A DNA stretch of 16,288 bases from Pseudomonadota bacterium (lineage in GTDB: Bacteria > Myxococcota_A > UBA796 > SXON01), in the NCBI GenBank assembly GCA_005776735.1, contig SXOM01000428.1, forward strand, positions 1 through 16,288, written 5' to 3'. The notes below the pieces were generated by a model, which saw only the letters and a program-made list of their open reading frames with translations, searched no databases and had not been told where the DNA came from. Positions within the stretch are counted from its first letter, which is position 1. Each line of letters starts with the position of its first letter. Both the position numbers and the translations under genes were made by a program. Below are positions 7,319 through 16,165 of this stretch, piece by piece.

Positions 7319-7642
7319 ATGATGCCCGAGTCCGAATTCCGCGCCGCGGTCGCCACCACCCTCGACTCCCTGGGACGGCAGCTCGACGCGGTCGACAGCG
7401 ACGAGGTCGACTGGAAGCTCAGCGACGGCGTCCTCACCGTCGAGTTCGAAGCGGGAGGGGTCTTCGTGCTCAGCCAGCAGGTGCCCACCCGCGAGCTGTG
7501 GCTCAGCGCGTTCTCGCGGGCGTGGCACTTCGACCGGCGGGAGGGGACGTGGCTCGAGCGGGACAGCCGCGAGCCGCTCGCGGCCGTCCTGACCGCCGGG
7601 TTCTCCCAGAAGCTGGGCTTTCCGGTGTCGCTCACCGCGTGA
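7319..7642 (+). CDS. cyaY: Iron-sulfur assembly protein CyaY (bacterial frataxin)
   Basis: The 107-residue product has the frataxin fold pattern. An N-terminal acidic helix (SEFRAAVATTLDSLGRQLDA, then EVDW) is followed by strands GVLTVEFEAGGVFVLSQQ (37-54), the conserved PTRELWLSAFSRAWHF (56-71), and the strand WLERDSREPLAAVL (78-91). Length and order match E. coli CyaY (106 residues). CyaY binds iron weakly through helix-1 acidic residues and modulates IscS activity in Fe-S cluster assembly. Two ATG codons in tandem (7319 and 7322) are possible starts; neither has a good ribosome-binding site. No isc genes are in the window, so the gene stands alone beside ffh. Confidence 0.85.
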   Translation: MMPESEFRAAVATTLDSLGRQLDAVDSDEVDWKLSDGVLTVEFEAGGVFVLSQQVPTRELWLSAFSRAWHFDRREGTWLERDSREPLAAVLTAGFSQKLGFPVSLTA

Positions 7643-7648
7643 ACGCGG
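7635..7648. terminator. Small hairpin at the cyaY / FHA-gene convergent junction
   Basis: CCGCG (7635-7639) and CGCGG (7644-7648) form a perfect 5-bp stem with loop TGAA, which contains the cyaY stop codon. The two convergent genes are only 7 bp apart, so any terminator must overlap coding ends. The stem is short and lacks a T-tract, making this a weak candidate. Confidence 0.2.
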
Positions 7649-7649
7649 C

Positions 7650-8486
7650 TCAGTGCCGGTAGCGCAGCTGCGTCTCCCCGAGGCGCACGACCTCGCCACC
7701 GAAGAGCCGCCGTTCCTTGACCCGCTCGCCGTTGACGAAGCTGCCGTTGAGCGAGCCGAGGTCGACGAGGTAGACCCCGTCGTCGCGGCGTTCGAACACC
7801 GCGTGGGCGCGGGAGAGCTGCCCGTCGGTGGAGAGCTGCAGGTCGACCCCGCGGCCGCGACCCACCGTGATCCGCTCGGCGAGCACGACGTGGCCGGACC
7901 CGCCGGCGTCGGTCCACGCCACTCCGGCGGGGCCGTAGGGGCTTGGCGCCGGCACCTCGGAGGGGCGGGCGCGGAGGCCGCCGAGCGGGTTGGTGGTCTC
8001 TTCGTCGAACCACCCCTCTTCGACCGGGCTGTGCGCCTCGACGACGAGGCGGGCGCGGAGCGTGTCGAACGCGAGGTGGGGCTCGACCGCCAACGAGCGG
8101 GCCAGGCCCTCCATCGCTTCGCGCTCCGGCGCGCTGACCCGCCCGAAGAGGCCGCCGGCCGCGGTGGCGACCTGGTGGCAGAAGTCGACGATGTCGCCGT
8201 GGGCCCCGGTGCGGGCGCGCATGTCGAGCGCGACCAACAGCGCCGCCGCCCGCTCGACACGGGCCCGCTCGGGCACGAACGACAGCCAGTTTTCGAGGAC
8301 GCGCGCGCCCTGCGGGCCGAGGTGCACCCGCTCGCGGGCGAGCCGGAGGATCAGCTCGCGCTCCTGCGGGTCGAGCGTGCCGTCGGCCCACGCGACCCAC
8401 ACCACGGGCAAGAGCACCAGCGCATCGCGCGACTCGGGATCGACCCCGAAGTCGTGCAGGGCGGCGACCAGCTCGGTATCGACCAT
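7650..8486 (-). CDS. TerB-like plus FHA-domain protein
   Basis: The 278-residue cytoplasmic protein has two parts. The N-terminal alpha-helical region (about 1-150) contains VVWVAWADGTLDPQERELI (29-47), the acidic 'ADG...D..E' pattern of TerB/DjlA-like helical domains. After a Pro-rich linker (170-200) comes a forkhead-associated domain (about 200-278) with TVGRGRGVDLQL (207-218), LSRAHAVF (224-231) and DLGSLNGSFVNG (242-253). Arg, Ser, His and Asn of the phosphothreonine-binding site are all kept. FHA domains bind phosphothreonine peptides made by Ser/Thr kinases, so a signalling adaptor role is likely; no kinase is in the window. The ATG overlaps the dut stop by one base (TGATG), so it is coupled to dut. 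It is the last gene of the seven-gene run. Confidence 0.82.
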   Translation of the reverse strand: MVDTELVAALHDFGVDPESRDALVLLPVVWVAWADGTLDPQERELILRLARERVHLGPQGARVLENWLSFVPERARVERAAALLVALDMRARTGAHGDIVDFCHQVATAAGGLFGRVSAPEREAMEGLARSLAVEPHLAFDTLRARLVVEAHSPVEEGWFDEETTNPLGGLRARPSEVPAPSPYGPAGVAWTDAGGSGHVVLAERITVGRGRGVDLQLSTDGQLSRAHAVFERRDDGVYLVDLGSLNGSFVNGERVKERRLFGGEVVRLGETQLRYRH

Positions 8487-8935
8487 CAGGAGCTCCCCGT
8501 CGAGCCGAACCCGCCGGTGCCCCGCCCCGACGAGGGCGGCAGCCGCGCGACGCGGGCGAGCTCGACCCACGGCAGTTGTTGGAAGACGATCTGCGCGATG
8601 CGCTCGCCCCGCTGGACGACGAACGCCGCGTCGCCGTGGTTGACCAGTGGCACGAGGACCTCGCCCCGGTAGTCGCTGTCGATCGTTCCGGGCGCGTTGA
8701 TGAGCGTGATGCCGTGGGCCAACGCGAGGCCGGAGCGCGGCCGCACCTGCCCCTCCCAGCCCTCCGGGATCGCGAGCGCGACGCCCGTGGGGACCAAGGC
8801 CCGCTGCCCCGGCCCGAGCGTGACCGGGTTCTCGACGGCGGCCCGCAGGTCGAACCCGGCGGCGCCCGCCGTGGCGCGTGTCGGGAGCGGCAGCCCCTCG
8901 CCGTGCGGGAGGACGATGAGCGGGATCACTTCCAT
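8486..8935 (-). CDS. dut: Deoxyuridine 5'-triphosphate nucleotidohydrolase (dUTPase)
   Basis: dUTPase hydrolyses dUTP to dUMP and pyrophosphate, keeping uracil out of DNA and supplying dTMP synthesis. All five motifs of the trimeric family are present in 149 residues: AGFDLRA (26-32), RPRSGLA (65-71), GTIDSDYRGEV (83-93), RGERIAQIVF (109-118) and the mobile C-terminal arm GRGTGGFGSTG (137-147). Length is normal. The ATG at 8935 is 9 bp downstream of the ggt stop, and the stop is shared with the start of the FHA gene. In many deltaproteobacteria and alphaproteobacteria dut lies near other housekeeping genes; here it is placed between a secreted GGT and an FHA adaptor. Confidence 0.96.
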   Translation of the reverse strand: MEVIPLIVLPHGEGLPLPTRATAGAAGFDLRAAVENPVTLGPGQRALVPTGVALAIPEGWEGQVRPRSGLALAHGITLINAPGTIDSDYRGEVLVPLVNHGDAAFVVQRGERIAQIVFQQLPWVELARVARLPPSSGRGTGGFGSTGSS

Positions 8936-8944
8936 CGGCCGGGC

Positions 8945-10553
<1,609 letters not shown>

Positions 10554-10561
<8 letters not shown>

Positions 10562-11468
10562 GGTAGCGCCAGGCCAGGAAGCCGAGCGCGAGGAGGACCT
10601 GGCCCACCCACAGCGGCAGCCCGGTCGTGACCCGCCCGCCCGAGAGCAAGAGGGCGGGCAGGCCGCTCCCGACCACCAGGCCGATGCGCAGCGCGTCGGC
10701 GGCCCAGGTGCCGCGCAGGGTGGTCGCGAGCGCGAGGCTGTGCTCCGCCACGAGCGCGTTCAGCGGTTCGGCGCCCACGACGCCGGCGAGCACGGCGACC
10801 ACCCCGACCGCGGGGGTGGCCCGCCCGGGTTGCAGCGGCGGGAGGCCCTCCATCGCGTAGGAGACGAAGTCGAGCACGTTCCCGAGCGCCATCAGCCACG
10901 TGAGGAGCACCATCCACACCACGGCGAGGGCGACGGGCCACGCGCGGGCGACCTGCGGGCGCGCGAACTCCGGGCGGGTGCCGCCGCCCACGTACCCCAG
11001 CGCGGCCAGGGCGAGGCCGAGAAGCACCGCGTCGGTGCCCCCCCACCCGAGCGCGAGCGTGGTGGCCGACGACCACGGCGCCATCAACGACGCGCCGTTG
11101 GCGGCGAGCACGAGGCGGGCGCGCCGACCCTCGTCGGGCTCCGCGAGCGCAAGCCCGGTGGTGATGGCCACGTCGCCGAAGAGCGCCGCACCGAGTACGA
11201 CCGCCGGCCAGCTGCGCGCGCGGACGAACCCGGAGGCGCCCGCCGCCGCCCACGCCGCGAGGCCGAGACCGAGCGGCCACGGGGCGTCGTACAGGAGCAG
11301 GTCGAGGGCGAACGCCTCGTGGATGGCGCGGTACCACCCGGCCACACCGAGCCCGGCGACGAGGACCACCGGCAGCACGAGGTGTGCCTTCCGCAACTGC
11401 GACAGCAGCGCCCCGATCGCGCCCACACCCGCCATCGCCAGGGCGAGCTCGATCACCGGGTACATCAT
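10554..11468 (-). CDS. Multi-pass integral membrane protein, possibly ion-transporter-like
   Basis: The 304-residue protein is strongly hydrophobic, with roughly eight to ten predicted membrane segments (for example residues 3-22, 29-46, 65-82, 88-108, 145-162, 177-197, 219-235, 262-276 and 283-300). A polar re-entrant-like stretch, FGDVAITTGLALAEPDEG then AANGASLMAPWSSAT (97-114, 122-136), and a second loop, AEPLNALVAEHSLALATTL (233-251), resemble loops of ArsB/NhaD-type ion transporters. I cannot assign it to that superfamily with confidence. Its ATG (11466-11468) overlaps the FAH stop as ATGA; a second ATG at 11465 is equally possible. It is co-translated with the FAH gene and overlaps ggt by 8 bp. 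Confidence 0.75.
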
Positions 11469-12229
11469 CGGTCGCTGCGATCCACGACGGGGTTGGTCAT
11501 GGCGCCGATGCCCTCGACGCTGACGGTGACGCGGTCGCCCGCGGCGAGCGGGCCCACGCCCGCCGGCGTGCCGGTGAGGATGAGGTCGCCCGGCTCGAGC
11601 GTCATGATCTGGCTGATGTAGGCGATCAGCTCGGCCACCGGGAACACCAGGTCCTGGGTGTTGCCTTGTTGGCGCACCTTCCGGTTCACGTCGCAACCGA
11701 CCGCGAGGCGCGCGGGGTTGAGCCCGGTGACCACGTGGGGGCCGACGGGGAGGAAGCTGTCGAAGCCCTTGGCGCGGGCGAAGAGGCCGTCTTCCTGCTG
11801 GAAGTCACGCGCGGTGACGTCGTTGCAGATGGTGTAGCCGAAGACGTACTCCAGGGCGTCCTCGGCCCAGGCCCGCTTGCAGCGCGCGGCGATGACGACG
11901 CCGAGCTCGACCTCGTGGTCGACCCGCGTGGTGCCGGGCGGAATCTCGATGGGCATTCCCGGGCCGATGACCGCGCTCGGCGGCTTGAAGAAGAGGCGCG
12001 GCTTGGTGGGCACCGGCTTCCCCATCTCGGCCGCGTGGTCGCGGTAGTTGCTCCCGACGCACACGACCTTCCCGGGGAGCACCGGCGCGAGCAGCCGCCC
12101 GTTGGTGACGACCGCGCCCACCTCCCGCCCGCCCGCCCACGGCGCGCCGGTCAGGAGATGGAACCCCTGGCCTTCCGCCCGGGCGTAGTACTCGACCCCA
12201 TTGACCTCGATCCGGACGTAGCGTGTCAT
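11465..12229 (-). CDS. Fumarylacetoacetate hydrolase (FAH) family protein
   Basis: The 254-residue cytoplasmic enzyme has the FAH C-terminal catalytic domain: GSNYRDHAAEMG (59-70), KPPSAVIGPG (82-91), DHEVELGVVI (104-113) with metal ligands Glu107 and Glu109, NDVTARDFQ (136-144, Asp137 as the third ligand), KGFDSFLPVGP (154-164) and ILTGTPAGVGPL (217-228). Relatives of this size include acylpyruvases, oxaloacetate decarboxylases (FAHD1/YcgM type) and hydrolases of aromatic catabolism, so the substrate is undecided. The lack of an aromatic catabolic cluster nearby favours an acylpyruvase or oxaloacetate role. The start at 12229 overlaps the SIR2-like gene stop (ATGA); longer upstream reading would run through that gene. 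Confidence 0.9.
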   Translation of the reverse strand: MTRYVRIEVNGVEYYARAEGQGFHLLTGAPWAGGREVGAVVTNGRLLAPVLPGKVVCVGSNYRDHAAEMGKPVPTKPRLFFKPPSAVIGPGMPIEIPPGTTRVDHEVELGVVIAARCKRAWAEDALEYVFGYTICNDVTARDFQQEDGLFARAKGFDSFLPVGPHVVTGLNPARLAVGCDVNRKVRQQGNTQDLVFPVAELIAYISQIMTLEPGDLILTGTPAGVGPLAAGDRVTVSVEGIGAMTNPVVDRSDR

Positions 12230-13008
12230 GCCAGCCGATCCTCCAGCGCCGACAGACATTCTACGGGGTCGGCCGTGAACATCAGCAGGCCACGCCAGAC
12301 CCACTTCTGCCACAGGTAGTCGTCGATGTGGCCCTGGGCCACGGCGAGGTGGCACCGGGGCAGCTCACCGCCGTAGGCGTCGGACAGCTCGGCGAAGAGG
12401 CGTTCGAACTCCTCTTCGTCCGGTCGGTAGCCCACGAAGAGGACCACCTGGTTGCGGATGAGGAGCCGGAGTTGCTTCTTGAGCTCGGGGCCGAGCGGCC
12501 GCGACGCGTGGTCGTTCGCCGTGCACAGGAGCGTGTCGGGCCGCGACAATTCGCCGCGCATGTGGAGCAGCCTACAGCGGCCCTTCTCGACGGCAGGGAG
12601 CGGCGAGGCGCGCCCGAGGACGTCGAGCGCGACACCCTCCGCGGCCGCGGCCTGCTCGACGAGATCGTCGTAGTTGGTGGTGAAGACCAACGGGAAGCGG
12701 CGCACGGCGACACGGTGGGCCGCGGTGGGCGCCCCCGGCGCGCCGAGCGCGGCCTGGAGGGTCGCCACGAGGGCGGCCCGGCCCTGGGCGGCCTCGGTCA
12801 CCGCGGCTCCTGACTCCACCGACGCCACCCCCCCCTTTTTTCCTGCGACGGGGGCGGGCTTTTTCCAGCCCAGGCGGCGCGCGAGCTCTTTCTGCTCGGG
12901 GTAGTCGCGGCCCGCGAGCTCGGCCGCCTCCATCGACGCGCGGTTGCCCAGGAAGAGCACGCACCGGTCCTGCCGCACCGCGTCGATCACCTCGACCGGG
13001 AGGTTCAT
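12226..13008 (-). CDS. SIR2-like (SIR2_2-type) protein with divergent nucleotide-binding motif
   Basis: The 260-residue protein has the layout of SIR2-like domains: a Rossmann start CVLFLGNRAS (16-25), the diagnostic VFTTNYDDLVEQA (108-120), LLHMRGELSRPDTL (147-160) in the place of the usual LHG-D/E motif, and VVLFVGYRPDEEEFERLF (188-205). A C-terminal tail ends in HIDDYLWQKWVWRGLLMF and DPVECLSALEDRL. SIR2 family members bind NAD and act as deacylases, NADases (as in Thoeris and DSR defence) or ADP-ribose binders. Here the GAGAS consensus is GNRAS and LHG is split by MR, so NAD hydrolysis may be lost or altered. Residues 47-75 are a Lys/Gly-rich linker coded partly by an A6G8 tract. The start overlaps the kinase stop (ATGA). 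Confidence 0.75.
   Translation of the reverse strand: MNLPVEVIDAVRQDRCVLFLGNRASMEAAELAGRDYPEQKELARRLGWKKPAPVAGKKGGVASVESGAAVTEAAQGRAALVATLQAALGAPGAPTAAHRVAVRRFPLVFTTNYDDLVEQAAAAEGVALDVLGRASPLPAVEKGRCRLLHMRGELSRPDTLLCTANDHASRPLGPELKKQLRLLIRNQVVLFVGYRPDEEEFERLFAELSDAYGGELPRCHLAVAQGHIDDYLWQKWVWRGLLMFTADPVECLSALEDRLA
12828..12841 (-). repeat. Homopolymer tract A6G8 (minus-strand reading) inside the SIR2-like gene
   Basis: On the coding strand six A are followed directly by eight G, encoding Lys-Lys-Gly-Gly-Gly/Val around residues 57-61. Such runs are rare in this window. They can slip during replication or transcription, or shift ribosomes, and any change not a multiple of three would move translation into a frame that stops at 12572. 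Whether it does so is unknown. Confidence 0.8.
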
Positions 13009-14000
13009 GGCACGCCCACCATCACCTTGACGGCCGCGATGTGGTCCCGATCGCGCACCACCGCACCGACCTGGCCCACGGTGAGCGCCGCCATGCGCGA
13101 GCCCAGCTCACCGCACCGCGCCGGCGGGAGCCCGCGGAGCCAACCGTACAAGAACCCGCCCGCGTAGGTGTCGCCGGCGCCCGTGGTGTCGACCACGTGC
13201 ACCGGGTACACCGGCACCACGTGCCGTTCGCCGTCGTGCAGGACGATGGAGCCCTGGCCCCCGAGCTTGACCACCACGGTGTCGGCCCACCCCGCGAGCT
13301 CGGTGATCGCGGCGTCGAGCGGCTTGCCGGTGACGATCATCGCCTCCTCCTTGTTGAGGAACGCGATGTCCACGTGGTCCTTGATCAGCGCCTCGACGTC
13401 GGCGCGGATGGTGTGGGCCACGAACGGGTCGGCCACGTCGAAGCTGATCGGCACGTTGTGTGCTTCGGCCACCTGGAGGGCGGCGAACGCCGTCTCGCGC
13501 ACGGGACCGCCGAGGAACTTGTACCCGGTGGTGTGGAAGAGCCGGGCCTTGGCGATGTGGCCGCCGGCCTCCCCGAGGCCGCCGAGGTGGATCGACGCGC
13601 CGAGGTCGGTGAGCATGGTGCGCTCCGCGTCGCGCGCGGAGATGAGCGAGAGGCACTTCCCGGTGGGGAGCTCGGGGTGCACGTGCAGATCGTGCCCGCC
13701 GCACGCCGCGGTGAGTGAGCGTGCGTAGCGCGTACCGAACTCGTCGGCGCCGACCTGACCGCGGTACAGCACGTCGGCCCCGCACAGGCCGATGGTCGCG
13801 ATGGTGTTGGCACAACTGCCGCCGCTGTGGAACTCGATGCCGAGCGGCCGCACCTTGACGAAGACTTCGACCCAGCGGGCGTGATCGACCGGATGCATCT
13901 GGCCGCGGGTGAGGCCGAGCTCGGTGAGGATGCCATCGTCCTCGATACGGACCAGCGCGTCCATGATCGCGTTTCCGAGGCCGACCGCGTCGTACGCCAT
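13005..14000 (-). CDS. PfkB-family carbohydrate/nucleoside kinase (adenosine-kinase-like)
   Basis: The 331-residue kinase belongs to the ribokinase/PfkB superfamily. It has the N-terminal di-glycine substrate motif HSGGSCANTIATIG (58-71), VGADEFG (83-89) and the C-terminal signature DTTGAGDTYAGGFLYG (271-286) with catalytic base Asp277. The segment RTMLTDLGAS (127-136), followed by HLGGLG, is typical of bacterial adenosine-kinase-like members, which phosphorylate adenosine or related nucleosides with ATP. Sugar specificity remains possible. GGAG about five bases upstream of the ATG at 14000 supports the start. It is the first gene of the seven-gene minus-strand run, so the operon promoter should lie in the 80-bp spacer with the divergent membrane-protein gene. 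Its stop overlaps the SIR2-like start. Confidence 0.9.
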   Translation of the reverse strand: MAYDAVGLGNAIMDALVRIEDDGILTELGLTRGQMHPVDHARWVEVFVKVRPLGIEFHSGGSCANTIATIGLCGADVLYRGQVGADEFGTRYARSLTAACGGHDLHVHPELPTGKCLSLISARDAERTMLTDLGASIHLGGLGEAGGHIAKARLFHTTGYKFLGGPVRETAFAALQVAEAHNVPISFDVADPFVAHTIRADVEALIKDHVDIAFLNKEEAMIVTGKPLDAAITELAGWADTVVVKLGGQGSIVLHDGERHVVPVYPVHVVDTTGAGDTYAGGFLYGWLRGLPPARCGELGSRMAALTVGQVGAVVRDRDHIAAVKVMVGVP

Positions 14001-14080
14001 GAGAGTCTCCGGTGGGGGCGCTCGCGCTAACCCGACGCGGCCTCCCGTGGGGCGGTTCGACGGGCTACGCTCGGGTTCCC

Positions 14081-15115
14081 GTGCGCTCCCGCCTCTTCCG
14101 CCTCCTCCCCGGCCTCGTGGTCAGCGTCGGCTTCACCTGGTGGTTCGTCGCCACCGCCGAGTGGGGAGCGCTCGGGCGGGCGCTCGCGGGCGTCAAGGTC
14201 GGGTGGGTGCTCGTGAGCGCGGTGGTGTTGTTCACCGAGTTCCTCATCCGCGCCGCCCGCTGGCGTGAGCTCCTGTGGCAGATCGCGCCGCACGCCCGAT
14301 ACCGCCGCCTGTTCGTCGCGACCACCGTGGGTATGGCCCTCAACGTGGTGTTGCCGTTCCGCGCCGGCGACTTCGCGCGCCCGTGGCTCGGCGCCCGGGA
14401 GACGGGTACGCCCGTGCTCCCGCTCTTCACCGTGGCGGTCATCGAGCGGGTCTTCGACATCCTGGGCCTGTTGTTCGTCTTCCTCCTGATGCTCGCCGTC
14501 CTCCCCGCCAGCGCCGATCAGCACGGCGAGCTGGTGACCAACCTGAAGTTGTACGGGTCGATGGGCGGTGCGGCGGGGGTGCTCGGCCTGGGCACGTTCC
14601 TGGTGTTGGCCGCGCAGGAGGAGCGGGCGCGCACCCTCTTCTACCGCATCGCCCACCTGGGCCCGCCCCCGCTCGCACGCCGGGCGATCGTGCTCTTCGA
14701 CGGGTTCGTGGCGGGGCTCTCGAGCGTGCGGTCCACGGCGGCGCTCCTGCGCTCCGCCGGCTACTCGATGCTCCACTGGCTCAACGGCTCCCTCAGCATC
14801 TACGCCCTGATGCGCGCGTTCGACATCGACCTCCCCTTCGCCGCAGCGTGCTTCACGACCGTCGCCATCGCGCTCACGGTGGCGTTGCCGCAGGCGCCGG
14901 GCTTCTTCGGCGTCTTCCACGTCGCGATCGAAAAGACGTTGGTGCTGTGGGGCCAGGACCCCGGGCCGGCCCAGGCGTTCGCGATCGTCTTCTGGGGCGT
15001 GTCGTTCTTGCCGATCACGCTGGTCGGCGCGCTCCTGTGGTGGCGCGAGGGGCTCACGACCGCGATGTTGCGCGACTCGTCGTTGGAGTCCACGCCTCCC
15101 GGGCCCGCGCTATAG
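14081..15115 (+). CDS. YbhN/UPF0104-type (lysylphosphatidylglycerol-synthase TM region) membrane protein
   Basis: The 344-residue protein has about eight membrane segments and the family landmarks: EFLIRAARWRELL (53-65), NVVLPFRAGDFARPWL (88-103), TVAVIERVFDILGLL (117-131) and ALPQAPGFFGVFHVAIEK (268-285). This domain is the flippase half of MprF/LPG synthases and also occurs alone in the YbhN/AglD2-like family, thought to move lipids or lipid-linked molecules across the inner membrane. The aminoacyl-transferase half is absent, so it is not a full MprF. I chose GTG at 14081, which gives a short basic N-terminus RSRLFRLL before the first helix. An upstream GTG at 14012 would add 23 residues. 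Its stop is 7 bp before the MopE-repeat gene. Confidence 0.85.
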   Translation: MRSRLFRLLPGLVVSVGFTWWFVATAEWGALGRALAGVKVGWVLVSAVVLFTEFLIRAARWRELLWQIAPHARYRRLFVATTVGMALNVVLPFRAGDFARPWLGARETGTPVLPLFTVAVIERVFDILGLLFVFLLMLAVLPASADQHGELVTNLKLYGSMGGAAGVLGLGTFLVLAAQEERARTLFYRIAHLGPPPLARRAIVLFDGFVAGLSSVRSTAALLRSAGYSMLHWLNGSLSIYALMRAFDIDLPFAAACFTTVAIALTVALPQAPGFFGVFHVAIEKTLVLWGQDPGPAQAFAIVFWGVSFLPITLVGALLWWREGLTTAMLRDSSLESTPPGPAL

Positions 15116-15122
15116 GGACCGG

Positions 15123-16067
15123 GTGTTCCGGTTCGTCGCCGCCATCGTCGTCTGTTTCGGGGTCTCCGGCTGTTGTGTGCCGTTCGGCCTCGGCGACACG
15201 GCGGTGTCCGACTCGGCCATCGTCTGCTTCGACCGCGACGGCGACGGCGTCGAGACCTGCTTCGGCGCCCGTGGGGACTGCAACGACTTCGCCGCCGAGG
15301 TGACCGACGTGTGGAGCGGCGTCGAGGTCTGCAACGGCGTCGACGACGATTGCGACACCCTGGTCGACGAAGGGGTCGGCTTCTACCCCGACGCCGATGG
15401 CGACGGCTTCGGCGACGACGACGCGGTGCGCTGCGCGGCGAGCCCCGGCGACGTCACGGTGGGCGGCGATTGCGACGACGACGACCCCGACGCGTGGGCG
15501 GGCGCCGCCGAGCGCTGCGATGGGGTGGACAACGACTGCAACGGCGCGATCGACGACGGCGCCGCCCTGTACCCGGACGCCGACGGCGACGGGTATGGCG
15601 ACGATGACCTCCCGAGCTGCGCCGAGGGCGTGACGCACACCGGCGGGGACTGCGACGACGCCGACCTCGCGGTCAATCCCGGCGCCGCCGAGGTGTGCAA
15701 CGCGGTCGACGACGACTGCGACGGCGGGGTCGACGAAGCTTCGGCGTTGTGGACCGACGGGGACGGCGACGGCTACGGGGCCGATCCCAGCGTGGTCGTC
15801 GAGGTGTGCGCCAGCGGGTACACGGCGCTCGACGGCGACTGCGACGACGCCGATCCCGCCGCCTGGCCCGGCGCCCCCGAGACCTGCGACGACGTCGAAG
15901 ACCTCAACTGCGACGGGTCGGTGGGCAGCACCGACGCCGACCACGACGGGTTCCGCGCGTGCGACGACTGCGACGACGCGGCGTGGTTCGTCTTCCCCGG
16001 CGCGACCGAGATCTGCGACGACGGGATCGACGAAGACTGCGACGGGGAGATCGACGAGGACTGCTGA
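15123..16067 (+). CDS. MopE-type Asp/Cys-repeat lipoprotein (putative metal-binding repeats)
   Basis: The 314-residue exported protein begins MFRFVAAIVVCFGVSGC with lipobox Cys17. The rest is five imperfect repeats of about 50-58 residues (about 35-83, 88-145, 150-205, 210-262 and 270-314). Each carries D-x-D-G-D-G-[FY/V], G-D-C-[ND]-D and E-x-C-[ND]-x-[VI]-D-[DEN]-[DN]-C-[DN] elements. These match the putative metal-binding motif family found in the Methylococcus MopE surface protein and many myxobacterial proteins. The acidic loops resemble calcium sites, and the paired Cys probably form disulfides. The predicted location is the outer membrane or cell surface. The start is GTG at 15123; 7 bp separate it from the upstream membrane-protein gene, so they are likely cotranscribed. 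There is no enzymatic domain. Confidence 0.85.
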   Translation: MFRFVAAIVVCFGVSGCCVPFGLGDTAVSDSAIVCFDRDGDGVETCFGARGDCNDFAAEVTDVWSGVEVCNGVDDDCDTLVDEGVGFYPDADGDGFGDDDAVRCAASPGDVTVGGDCDDDDPDAWAGAAERCDGVDNDCNGAIDDGAALYPDADGDGYGDDDLPSCAEGVTHTGGDCDDADLAVNPGAAEVCNAVDDDCDGGVDEASALWTDGDGDGYGADPSVVVEVCASGYTALDGDCDDADPAAWPGAPETCDDVEDLNCDGSVGSTDADHDGFRACDDCDDAAWFVFPGATEICDDGIDEDCDGEIDEDC

Positions 16068-16110
16068 CCGGGTCTGTCCCCAGGCGAGGGGAGCGCGGCG
16101 GCGGGTGGGG

Positions 16111-16141
16111 CGGCATAGCCGGGGGGGCGGCGTTTTGCCGC
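16111..16141 (+). terminator. Two small hairpins after the MopE-repeat gene
   Basis: CGGC-ATA-GCCG (16111-16121) and GCGGC-GTTTT-GCCGC (16127-16141) are perfect short stems in the 98-bp gap between the MopE-repeat gene and the next lipoprotein. They could stop transcription or shape the leader of the downstream gene. The T run is in the loop of the second stem and not after it, so a standard intrinsic terminator is not shown. Nothing else is recognisable in this gap. Confidence 0.3.
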
Positions 16142-16165
16142 ACTTGCCCGTACCGGAGCTCCATC

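Noticed and set aside
12226..13008. Complete anti-phage defence system (Thoeris- or DSR-like) around the SIR2-like gene
   Set aside because: No TIR, HerA, Argonaute, nuclease or mobile-element gene is nearby; the neighbours are metabolic or envelope genes, so only the SIR2-like domain itself is supported.
14081..15115. Full MprF lysylphosphatidylglycerol synthase
   Set aside because: The C-terminal aminoacyl-transferase domain is missing; only the transmembrane flippase-like domain is present.
15200..16067. Repetitive GAC/GGC-rich DNA resembling a tandem DNA repeat or CRISPR-like array
   Set aside because: The periodicity is explained by the protein repeats of the MopE-like gene; DNA units are not identical and there are no spacers.
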